A stretch of 27,769 nt of DNA from a virus: IMG/VR virus record IMGVR_UViG_3300005355_000020, positions 1-27,769 of that record, one strand, 5' to 3'. This document shows positions 19,243 through 26,145 of the stretch, piece after piece; the stretch's first letter is position 1, and each line of letters starts with the position of its first letter. The translations under genes were made by a program, and so were the position numbers. The notes below the pieces were generated by a model. The model saw only the letters and a program-made list of their open reading frames with translations, did no database searches and had not been told where the DNA came from.

Positions 19243-19770
19243 ATGCTGAAGATTGCGCTCGCCCTTATCACTGCAACTCTGATGACGGCGGCGCTAGCCG
19301 CAAGCGTGCACTTCAAACAGAATCGAAACCCAACGCTCATCGACAATGGCCTGTCGCTCTCGGCAACCGGGTCGCTGGCGGGCCTGGGTGAGGGTGATGT
19401 CGTTGTCAACCTGTCGGCAACGGGCACGATCACCGCGACGTGTACCAATCCCAGCGGTCAGAATCAACCTCCTGGGCAGACACCGCAGCCGGTGACGCTC
19501 TCTGGCTCAGTAGCCATCCCTGATGATGAATTCAAGAACGGCAACGTCGGCTTCAGCGTAACGACGACACCGCCTGACCCTGTCATTGCTGGTGCACCTG
19601 ATTGTCCAAATACACATTGGACAGAGCGCATTACCGACATCAAATTCACGTCGATCACGCTGACAGTGCAGCAAGCCGGTGTCACGGTGCTGTCGACAAC
19701 TTGCACTGAGGCAACGCCGACGCAGAACGGTCCTGTGCCGCCAAGCACAGTCTCTTGCACGCCCACGTAG
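19243..19770 (+). CDS. Secreted cysteine-containing protein of unknown function (175 aa)
   Basis: The N-terminus MLKIALALITATLMTAALAA is a clear Sec signal peptide with a probable cleavage after ALA at about residue 19-20. The mature part is beta-rich (GLSLSATGSLAGLGEGDVVV, then NLSATGTITATCTNPSGQ) with four cysteines that could form two disulfides (TATCTNP, APDCPN, STTCTEA, VSCTPT). I recall similar secreted proteins in bacterial genomes, also uncharacterised. It opens the second rightward block, just after a divergent promoter region, with AGGAAATAAAC before the ATG. An export signal in a phage gene placed before scaffold and coat suggests a cargo gene such as a lysogenic conversion or surface-modifying factor, not a structural part. 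Confidence 0.8.
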   Translation: MLKIALALITATLMTAALAASVHFKQNRNPTLIDNGLSLSATGSLAGLGEGDVVVNLSATGTITATCTNPSGQNQPPGQTPQPVTLSGSVAIPDDEFKNGNVGFSVTTTPPDPVIAGAPDCPNTHWTERITDIKFTSITLTVQQAGVTVLSTTCTEATPTQNGPVPPSTVSCTPT

Positions 19771-19796
19771 ACGCAACTCCCAAAGGGAATTGATTC

Positions 19797-20612
19797 ATGT
19801 ACTTGACGCGAAACGTACTTCAGAAGTATCGTTCACCTGACCCTGATCCGCCCGGTGGCGGCGGAGGCGGTGCTCCTCCTCCTCCTCCACCGGCTCCACC
19901 TCCCAATTCCCCTCAGATTCCCGAGAACTTGAAGCCTCTCGTGCAAGGCATGATCGAGGCTGCTGTCAACGAGCAAGTCGCAGGACTGAAGGCGAAGAAC
20001 GGCGAGTTGATCGGCAAAGAGAAAGAACTCAAGGCCAATCTTGCACAGTTCGAAGGCATCGACCCTGAAGCAGTGCGCAACATTCTCAAACGCTTCGCCG
20101 ATGATGAAGAGGCAACTCTCATCAAGCAAGGCAAGATCGACGAAGTGTTGAACAAACGCACTGAGCGTATGGCGGCGGATTGGGACAAGAAGCTCAAGGC
20201 GGAACAAGCACGCGGAGAGAAGCTCAAGGCAAAAGCCGACAAGCTCGCTGAGCGTGCGATGGCTGAATCAATCATCAAGGCATCGCAGAAGGCAGGAGCG
20301 CTGCCAGAAGCAACGGAAGACATCGTGCTACGCGCTAAGGGCGCGGGCTGGACTATCGACGACGACGGCAATGTTATCGCTATGAGCGGCGACACAATTG
20401 TCTTCGGAAAAGATGGCAAGACGCCCCTCACACCCGAGGAGTGGGCGGCTTCTCTGCGCGAGAACGCGCCCCACCTCTGGCCGAGGGCACAGGGTTCCGG
20501 TGCAATGGGCACCAACGGCATCCCCAAAGGTGGTGCTGATTTATCCAAACTCCCGCCCGAGGCTCGCATCACACACTTCCGCGCCCAACAAGCGCACGGT
20601 GTTGCACGCTAA
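19797..20612 (+). CDS. Scaffold-like head assembly protein (271 aa)
   Basis: Directly upstream of the coat gene, as usual for scaffolds. Residues about 14-41 are low-complexity Gly then Pro (GGGGGGAPPPPPPAPPP). Residues about 50-180 are a charged coiled-coil region (KAKNGELIGKEKELKANLAQ, then MAADWDKKLKAEQARGEKLK). The C-terminal part, with DGKTPLTPEEWAASLRENAP and ITHFRAQQAHG, is characteristic of phage scaffold proteins with a small terminal coat-binding segment. AAGGGAATTGATTC precedes the ATG. No protease domain is fused, and none is found nearby. Confidence 0.8.
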   Translation: MYLTRNVLQKYRSPDPDPPGGGGGGAPPPPPPAPPPNSPQIPENLKPLVQGMIEAAVNEQVAGLKAKNGELIGKEKELKANLAQFEGIDPEAVRNILKRFADDEEATLIKQGKIDEVLNKRTERMAADWDKKLKAEQARGEKLKAKADKLAERAMAESIIKASQKAGALPEATEDIVLRAKGAGWTIDDDGNVIAMSGDTIVFGKDGKTPLTPEEWAASLRENAPHLWPRAQGSGAMGTNGIPKGGADLSKLPPEARITHFRAQQAHGVAR

Positions 20613-20639
20613 AGGGTGAACATCCTTTAAGGTGAAACA

Positions 20640-21566
20640 ATGGCACTGACCCTCGTCGAAGCCGCCAAGCTAAATTCTGGCGACGTCGTGCGTTCGGCTG
20701 TCATCGAAATGTTTGCGCAGGAATCAGATATTCTGCAAGTCCTGCCGTTCGAAGACATCGCTGGCAACGCATTGAAGTACAACCGTGAAGGTTCACTACC
20801 GGGCATCAGCTTCCGGGGTGTGAACGAAGCATTTCCGGAATCGTCCGGCGTGCTCAATCCGCAAACCGAAGCGCTTGTCATCGCTGGCGGTGATCTCGAT
20901 GTGGACCGCTTCATCATTCAGACGCAAGGCGCAGGAGTTCGCGCAACGCACGAGCGCATGAAGGTGAAGTCGCTCGCGGCGGGCTGGACTCTGAAATTCA
21001 TCAAGGGTGATTCATCCACGAACCCACGCGAGTTCGACGGCTTGCAGAAGCGTCTCGTGAATCAGCAAGTCGTTTCAGCGGGTGCAACTTCTGGCGGCGC
21101 GGCCTTGTCATTGGGCACCATCGACGATGCGACCGATACCGTGGACAACCCGACGCACTACCTGATGTCCAAGGCCATGCGCCGGAAGTTCACCGCAGCG
21201 GCGCGCACGCCCACTGTGACGGGCTACGTGACATACAGCGCAGACGCATTCGGTCGGCGTATCTCGCAGTACAACGACATTCCAATGCTCGTCGCGTATG
21301 GCGCGAACGGCGGCGATGACATTCTCGGCTTCGATGAAGCGGCTGCGGCAGGCGCGGCAACGGCAACGTCGCTCTACATCTTGAGCATCGGTGCCGGTCG
21401 CATTTCGGGCATTCAAAACGGCCCGATGGATGTGCGTGATCTCGGCGAGCTTCAAGCTGCGCCAGTGTTTCGCACCCGTGTTGAATGGTACAACGGCATC
21501 GTGATCGAACACGGTCGTGCCGCTGCGCGTATTCGCAACATCGGCAATCTCCCAATCGTTGCATAA
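20640..21566 (+). CDS. Major capsid protein
   Basis: The 308-residue protein begins MALTLVEAAKLNSGDVVRSA and has VLPFEDIAGNALKYNREGSL, PGISFRGVNEAFPES and GGDLDVDRFI. These are the hallmarks of a common family of HK97-fold phage coat proteins that lack a separate cleaved delta domain. The C-terminal part (YLMSKAMRRKFTAAARTP, then GRRISQYNDIPMLVA and GIVIEHGRAAARIRNIG) fits the P-domain and A-domain. TTTAAGGTGAAACA precedes the start. It lies between scaffold and decoration protein as expected. Confidence 0.92.
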   Translation: MALTLVEAAKLNSGDVVRSAVIEMFAQESDILQVLPFEDIAGNALKYNREGSLPGISFRGVNEAFPESSGVLNPQTEALVIAGGDLDVDRFIIQTQGAGVRATHERMKVKSLAAGWTLKFIKGDSSTNPREFDGLQKRLVNQQVVSAGATSGGAALSLGTIDDATDTVDNPTHYLMSKAMRRKFTAAARTPTVTGYVTYSADAFGRRISQYNDIPMLVAYGANGGDDILGFDEAAAAGAATATSLYILSIGAGRISGIQNGPMDVRDLGELQAAPVFRTRVEWYNGIVIEHGRAAARIRNIGNLPIVA

Positions 21567-21577
21567 GGAAGACAATC

Positions 21578-21961
21578 ATGCCTTCTCGCACCTATGACAA
21601 TCTACTGCTCCTGAAGGACGCTGGCGCAATCGTCGCCGATGCGCCCGCACAGGTTGGAGGTTCGGCTCGCGTCATCGACGTAGGCAATGCTCACATGGAC
21701 GGTGTTGCCGTCGTGGACACCGGCGCAATCGACTTCGGAAATGTGGACGAGACATACGTCGTGCGCATTCAAGGTTCGACAAATCTCGCTTTCACCACTC
21801 CTGTCGAACTCGCTGCGCGTGCTATCACTGCTGTCGGTCGGACAGAAATCCCGTTCAACAACGAGATTGCTGGCACCTATCTACAGTACATTCGTGCATT
21901 CAATGACACCGGAGGCACGACACCATCCATCAACAATACGATCTTCATCGCGAAGCCGTAA
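21578..21961 (+). CDS. Bbp16-like capsid decoration protein (127 aa)
   Basis: Follows the coat gene by eleven bases, with AAGGAAGACAATC. The sequence MPSRTYDNLLLLKDAGAIVA, then RVIDVGNAHMDGVAVVDTGA and YLQYIRAFNDTGG, resembles the Bbp16 family of capsid cement proteins (small, beta-rich, about 130 residues). The position right after the coat gene supports this. Family assignment is from memory of the pattern. The long in-frame extension to 21485 overlaps the coat gene and is rejected. Confidence 0.7.
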   Translation: MPSRTYDNLLLLKDAGAIVADAPAQVGGSARVIDVGNAHMDGVAVVDTGAIDFGNVDETYVVRIQGSTNLAFTTPVELAARAITAVGRTEIPFNNEIAGTYLQYIRAFNDTGGTTPSINNTIFIAKP

Positions 21962-21972
21962 GGAGAATGCAC

Positions 21973-22575
21973 ATGCCCAAAATTGCACTACGCTACACCG
22001 GCAGCGATGAAGCGATGCAGAAGCGGTTGGAGGCCACCGATGGCATTCAACTCTTTGAACCTGTCGATGCACGCGAGGTACTCGCGACACCTGATTGCGA
22101 GTACGAAATCGACGAAGAGTCTCGCAAGCAGTTCGGTATGCAATACGATCCGCGTCTGTTCAGCGCTGGCGGCAAGCAAGGTGATGAAGTCGCCAAACCT
22201 GAAGACGAAGGCAAGGTCAACGTGCCGCAGTTGCACGGCATGGACGCCGAATTGCAGACGGGTCTGTCGGCTGAGAAGTACGGTCGCAGCCAAGTTGTCA
22301 AGGCGGTGCCTGACGGCTCGCAGGCAACGGCGACGATGCCCATGACCACGATGGGACGTTCTCTCGTCATGGAAGAACGTCGCAATGAAGCTGCGGCATT
22401 ACCGCAGTATCAGCAATCGAAAGAAGAGAAATCTTCTCAGAGCGACGGCAAGGCATCCGAAGGCAAGACATCCGATGAAATGAGAGAAGCACTCAAGGCC
22501 AAGGGTGTGCAGTTTCCGCCTGATGCAAAGAAGGCAGAACTCGCGGAGTTGGTCGACCGTCACAATGCACGCTAG
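21973..22575 (+). CDS. Head protein with C-terminal SAP/HeH-like motif (200 aa)
   Basis: The first 75 residues (MPKIALRYTGSDEAMQKRLE, then VLATPDCEYEIDEESRKQFG) are charged and possibly folded. The middle is flexible. The last 35 residues (SDEMREALKAKGVQFPPDAK, then KAELAELVDRHN) are a helix-extended-loop-helix of the SAP/HeH type found at the ends of several phage head proteins. It may bind DNA or another helix. The start is the second of two ATGs (21973), seven bases after AGGAG. The connector-region position suggests a structural or assembly protein. Confidence 0.72.
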   Translation: MPKIALRYTGSDEAMQKRLEATDGIQLFEPVDAREVLATPDCEYEIDEESRKQFGMQYDPRLFSAGGKQGDEVAKPEDEGKVNVPQLHGMDAELQTGLSAEKYGRSQVVKAVPDGSQATATMPMTTMGRSLVMEERRNEAAALPQYQQSKEEKSSQSDGKASEGKTSDEMREALKAKGVQFPPDAKKAELAELVDRHNAR

Positions 22576-22635
22576 TGCATCGTGACTTCGCATCGAGCTA
22601 AAACTCGAATCCTGAAACATCAAGGAGATTTATTC

Positions 22636-22872
22636 ATGGCAAAACCAGACGATCCCGGTTCACAAGGCAGATCACAAGCACCCGGTCAAGGCGGCGGCGC
22701 ACCCGGCAAGAGCGGCCTGCATGGTCATTCGCCCGAAGCGAAGGCAGAACGTGCAGCACGTCGCGCTCGCGGCGAAGATGTGCCAGAGCCACCGGAAGAC
22801 GAAGGCGGCAGCGGTCCGACGCAAGCACCCGACAGCGAAGGTCCGGTGGTCAATCCGCTGAACAAACCCTGA
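22636..22872 (+). CDS. Disordered hypothetical protein (78 aa)
   Basis: A Gly/Pro/Ala-rich, charged sequence: MAKPDDPGSQGRSQAPGQGG, then SPEAKAERAARRARGEDVPE and EDEGGSGPTQAPDSEG. It probably has no stable fold. CAAGGAGATTTATTC precedes the start at 22636. Disordered, gly-pro-rich proteins are frequent next to capsid genes as glue or decoration peptides. The function is not known. Confidence 0.7.
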   Translation: MAKPDDPGSQGRSQAPGQGGGAPGKSGLHGHSPEAKAERAARRARGEDVPEPPEDEGGSGPTQAPDSEGPVVNPLNKP

Positions 22873-22922
22873 ACGCCCGGCCCATATCTATCTCCTGTGA
22901 CTTGAAGTATGGGCGTAACTTA

Positions 22923-22948
22923 CTCCGGACTTCGGTCCGGAGATTTTT
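22923..22948 (+). terminator. Intrinsic terminator or attenuator after the capsid genes
   Basis: CTCCGGAC (22923-22930), TTCG tetraloop, GTCCGGAG (22935-22942), then ATTTTT: a textbook rho-independent terminator inside the virion operon. A second, weaker hairpin, GCCCATA/TATGGGC (22880-22914), precedes it. It would limit read-through from abundant coat genes into the connector genes, or separate two transcripts. Confidence 0.85.
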
Positions 22949-22964
22949 AATCGAGAGGTTAAAG

Positions 22965-23225
22965 ATGAATACTGCAAAGAAGGCGAGTGCTTCCATCATC
23001 GAAGATGAAAGCGTCAGCACTCAAGCCGCAGAAGAGAGCGATGCGCCGAAGGTTGGTGTGAACGAAGAACTCGGCATGACAGTTGTTGCCGATAGGTCTG
23101 CGAAAGCGCAGGCGGTTGAAGGCGAGACTGTGCGCATGGTCAATGCCGATGGAAACGAAGCCGACGTGAATGCTGCCGACGTGGCGATTCACGAGCGTGC
23201 CGGTTGGAAGAGACAAGAGGAATAA
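22965..23225 (+). CDS. Small acidic hypothetical protein (86 aa)
   Basis: MNTAKKASASIIEDESVSTQ, an acidic N-terminal half, then DRSAKAQAVEGETVRMVNAD and VAIHERAGWKRQEE. CGAGAGGTTAAAG precedes the ATG. It follows the terminator and precedes the connector gene by six bases. Likely a virion-associated or assembly protein by position; no family is recognised. Confidence 0.72.
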   Translation: MNTAKKASASIIEDESVSTQAAEESDAPKVGVNEELGMTVVADRSAKAQAVEGETVRMVNADGNEADVNAADVAIHERAGWKRQEE

Positions 23226-23231
23226 CGCATC

Positions 23232-23696
23232 ATGGCTGTAGCCGTCTACCCGGCTCCGGGCTATGACAGCTTCATCAGCCTAGAGGATGCCAACGCATAT
23301 CTGACGAGTCTCGGTTACGCGAAAAACGTCTGGGACAACAAGTCGACGACTGAACGCGAAGCAGCATTGCGACGCGGCACGCAATTCATCTACGCACGTC
23401 GTCTTCGTCCTGAAGCATTGTGGGACACCACGACGACACCGGCAACGGCGCGTGTTCACCCGAATGTAGCCGCTGCGACAGCCGAAGCGGCACGTCGTCA
23501 TGTCGAGGGTAGCTTATACGGCGATCTTCCCTCTGCGCCAGTTCTAGAGAAAACAGTGGGACCGTTGACGCTGCGCTATGGTCAGCCGACTATCACCAGT
23601 GAAGCGGAACGATACCCCGTCATCACAGACTTGCTGTTTGGCTTGACTTACACAAGTGCAGCGGGCTTTAGTCCTGTGACTTTTGAAAGAGTCTGA
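23232..23696 (+). CDS. Head-tail connector, DnaT-like/gp6-like (154 aa)
   Basis: Opens MAVAVYPAPGYDSFISLEDA, then NAYLTSLGYAKNVWDNKSTT and REAALRRGTQFI, and contains RVHPNVAAATAEAARRHVEG and EKTVGPLTLRYG. This pattern (SF.SLEDA..YL...G, then A.EAALRRAT..I) is that of the DnaT-like/gp6-type head completion proteins that join portal and tail. The stop overlaps the next start (TGATG). Start with RBS AGAGGAATAACGCATC. Confidence 0.85.
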   Translation: MAVAVYPAPGYDSFISLEDANAYLTSLGYAKNVWDNKSTTEREAALRRGTQFIYARRLRPEALWDTTTTPATARVHPNVAAATAEAARRHVEGSLYGDLPSAPVLEKTVGPLTLRYGQPTITSEAERYPVITDLLFGLTYTSAAGFSPVTFERV

Positions 23697-24067
23697 TGGC
23701 ATCAGCACTGTACGGCGAACTCGCACAAGCGGCGGTTGACTTGCTCAATGAGCTAGGGCAACTTGTGCTTCTATCTCGCCCAGGTGCCGGTGCTGGCTAT
23801 GATCCTGATACTGGCTTCGTCGACGAAGAAGCCGTTGTGGTATGGAGTGCCAACGGTGTTGAATTTGAATACAATCAACGCGAGGTTGACGGCTCGCTCA
23901 TTCAGAGCGGAGATCGTCGCGTGCTGATCGCGCCTAATCTTGGCACGATGCCGCAGAGCGGCGATGTCGTCACGCTCGGTGCTTATCGTCTTGAAGTCGT
24001 TGAATCGCGCCCGCTGCAACCTGCGGGCGTTGTCGTGCTCCATGAAGTGCAAGCGAGGGGCACATGA
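23696..24067 (+). CDS. Head closure/connector protein (123 aa)
   Basis: A beta-rich protein: MASALYGELAQAAVDLLNEL, then LVLLSRPGAGAGYDPDTGFV and a long RVLIAPNLGTMPQSGDVVTL-type barrel section. The size, position between connector and tail completion genes, and overlaps at both ends fit a head closure (stopper) protein. The specific family is inferred from context. Confidence 0.78.
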   Translation: MASALYGELAQAAVDLLNELGQLVLLSRPGAGAGYDPDTGFVDEEAVVVWSANGVEFEYNQREVDGSLIQSGDRRVLIAPNLGTMPQSGDVVTLGAYRLEVVESRPLQPAGVVVLHEVQARGT

Positions 24068-24465
24068 GCTTTTCCGATGACATCAGGGAATTCCAACGCA
24101 AGACAAACTTGTCGATGGATGTGATCGTGCGCAAAGTTGTGATTGACATGACGGTCGCACTCACGCGCATGTCGCCAGTGGACACCGGCAGGTTTCGCGG
24201 AAATTGGATGCTCGGTGTTGGCTCGCCTAATACGTCGACGATTGAGGCAGTTGACAAAGACGGATCGACGACTGTTGCGCGCATCACGCAAGGCGTCGAA
24301 GGTGTGAACGCAGGCGGTGTTGTCTACATCACTAACTCATTGCCATACGCTAGGCGGCTGGAATATGGTTGGTCGAAACAAGCACCGTCACCTCCGGGTA
24401 TCGTGCGCTTAACAGTGCAACGGTATACGGACTATATCGCGGCAGCGGTGAGGAGCTTGAAATGA
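24064..24465 (+). CDS. Tail completion protein, HK97 gp10-like (133 aa)
   Basis: Starts MSFSDDIREFQRKTNLSMDV and carries TRMSPVDTGRFRGNWMLGVG, then VVYITNSLPYARRLEYGWSK and QAPSPPGIVR. PVDTG.FRGNW followed by NSLPYA..LE.GWS.QAP.G is the signature of gp10-type neck/tail completion proteins. ATGA overlaps at both ends place it firmly in the connector run. Confidence 0.87.
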   Translation: MSFSDDIREFQRKTNLSMDVIVRKVVIDMTVALTRMSPVDTGRFRGNWMLGVGSPNTSTIEAVDKDGSTTVARITQGVEGVNAGGVVYITNSLPYARRLEYGWSKQAPSPPGIVRLTVQRYTDYIAAAVRSLK

Positions 24466-24872
24466 GCTTGCCGCAAATACGTCGTGCGCTAGAGAAGCAT
24501 CTTGCGGCGCTCATGCCGCCTATTCCAACATCATGGGACAACGTGTCGTTCTCTCCACCGGCTGATGGCTCGGTGTATCAAGAGGCGAAGCTCGTGCCTA
24601 ATAAGCCTAACGGCGAAATGATGGATACGCTCACGTTTATTGAACAAGGCTTTTTGCAAGTCGCGGTGTTCTATCCGCAGGGTAAAGGTCCAAGGGACGC
24701 TGAGAACCGAGTAGATGCATTGCGCGCTCACTTTCGTCGGGGCACTACTTTGATCGAAGGTGGCATCGAAACGAATATCACCGAAGTCCCTGAAGTAGCA
24801 GCCGGTCTGCCGGTAGAGGGACAGTGGCGAGTTCCGGTGACTATCTACTGGCAAGCGCAAGTAGCTAGTTAA
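24462..24872 (+). CDS. Tail terminator protein, DUF4128-like (136 aa)
   Basis: Begins MSLPQIRRALEKHLAALMPP, then TLTFIEQGFLQVAVFYPQGK and AENRVDALRAHFRRGTTL, ending RVPVTIYWQAQVAS. The mix of a first helix, a beta sheet and a second helix, plus the slot just before the tail tube gene, fits a tail terminator (DUF4128-like). The start at 24462 overlaps the upstream stop (ATGA). Confidence 0.82.
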   Translation: MSLPQIRRALEKHLAALMPPIPTSWDNVSFSPPADGSVYQEAKLVPNKPNGEMMDTLTFIEQGFLQVAVFYPQGKGPRDAENRVDALRAHFRRGTTLIEGGIETNITEVPEVAAGLPVEGQWRVPVTIYWQAQVAS

Positions 24873-24903
24873 AGATCAACGGTTCTTCTTTGAGGATCAC
24901 ATC

Positions 24904-26127
24904 ATGGCAATCGCAAAAGGTGCAAATAAGCTCCTAATCGCAAAACGGCAAACGGCGAAGGGCACGCTCGCTATTCCTTCTGTCGGCGGGCAGATCATTC
25001 GTCGTGACACATCGACCTTTGACCGTGCGAAAGAGACAACAACAACCGAAGCTGAACAGACATCGCGCAAGCAACTCATGTCGTCGCGTCACGGTGCTGT
25101 GACCGTCAACGGTTCTCTTGCTGCGCTGTTCTCGCCCGGTACATACGCGGACTTCTTCGCTGCGTTGCTGATGCGTGAGTTCACCGCAGTCGCGAACATC
25201 ACAGGCGTGACGGCAACGGTTGCAGGCAGCGGACCGACCTACACCATCACACGCACGACGGGCTCATGGCTCACAGACGGTGCGAAGATTGGGCGCGTCC
25301 TTCGTCCGACTGCGGGTCTTGCTGTGGGCTCGCGGCGCAATATGCTGATCGTCGGCGTGTCGGCGCTGATCTTGACGGTGATGCCACTCAATCGCAAAGT
25401 ACCGGCTATCGAAACAGCAGTCCCGGCGTGCACGTTCATTTTCCCAGGTGGCATCACGTATGTGCCTGAAACAGCGCACACCGACATTTACTACTCATTC
25501 GAAGAGTGGTTTCCTGAAGTGCCACGCAGTCAGGTCAGTCAGGACGTGAAGGCGTCGTCGGTGAACGTGCGCCTGCCTGGATCGGGCAATGCGGGTCTTG
25601 ATTGGACATTCCTGGGACTAGATCAGACCAAAGCGGCGACGCGCTACTTCACCACGCCGTTAACGGAAACGACGACAAGCGTCATGGTGGCAGCGGGCGG
25701 TGCACTGATCGTGAACGGCTCGCGGCGCGGCACAGTGACAGACCTTACCTTGACGCTCGATGCTCGCGGCGCGGTGGCTGATCCTGTCGTGGGCGACACT
25801 ATCCGGCCTGACGTGTTCACCGGCAAACTCATGGCGAGCGGTAGCTTCACGGCGTACTATGACACCGCCGAGATTCCTGACTTGTACGATGATGAAGTCG
25901 AGACAAGCATCGTGTCGGCACTGGCGGCGAGTTCATCGGACACAGCGGACTTCAACACGTTCTCGCTGCAAAAGATCAAGCTCAATTCGAGCACACCCGA
26001 TGACGTTGAAACCGGCCTGAAGCGCACGTATAACTTCGTCGCGCTCTATAACGATCTCGGCGGACCGGCACTTGCGGCGAGCGCGACAACGATTGAACTG
26101 CAAGACAGTGCGGTTGTTCCTTCGTAA
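24904..26127 (+). CDS. Major tail tube protein (407 aa)
   Basis: MAIAKGANKLLIAKRQTAKG, then RRDTSTFDRAKETTTTEAEQ and the beta-rich domain that includes GVTATVAGSGPTYTITRTTG. The whole sequence is typical of large siphovirus tail tube proteins with an inserted Ig-like or extra beta domain. It follows the tail terminator by 31 bases, a short gap without a clear promoter. Subunits stack as hexamers to make the tail tube. Confidence 0.87.
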   Translation: MAIAKGANKLLIAKRQTAKGTLAIPSVGGQIIRRDTSTFDRAKETTTTEAEQTSRKQLMSSRHGAVTVNGSLAALFSPGTYADFFAALLMREFTAVANITGVTATVAGSGPTYTITRTTGSWLTDGAKIGRVLRPTAGLAVGSRRNMLIVGVSALILTVMPLNRKVPAIETAVPACTFIFPGGITYVPETAHTDIYYSFEEWFPEVPRSQVSQDVKASSVNVRLPGSGNAGLDWTFLGLDQTKAATRYFTTPLTETTTSVMVAAGGALIVNGSRRGTVTDLTLTLDARGAVADPVVGDTIRPDVFTGKLMASGSFTAYYDTAEIPDLYDDEVETSIVSALAASSSDTADFNTFSLQKIKLNSSTPDDVETGLKRTYNFVALYNDLGGPALAASATTIELQDSAVVPS

Positions 26128-26145
26128 TTCAACAGGAGAACTATC

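Noticed and set aside
19913-20572. Minus-strand open frame of 219 codons opposite the scaffold gene
   Set aside because: Ser/Ala-rich shadow of a Lys/Glu-rich coiled coil; no ribosome site and inside a rightward operon.
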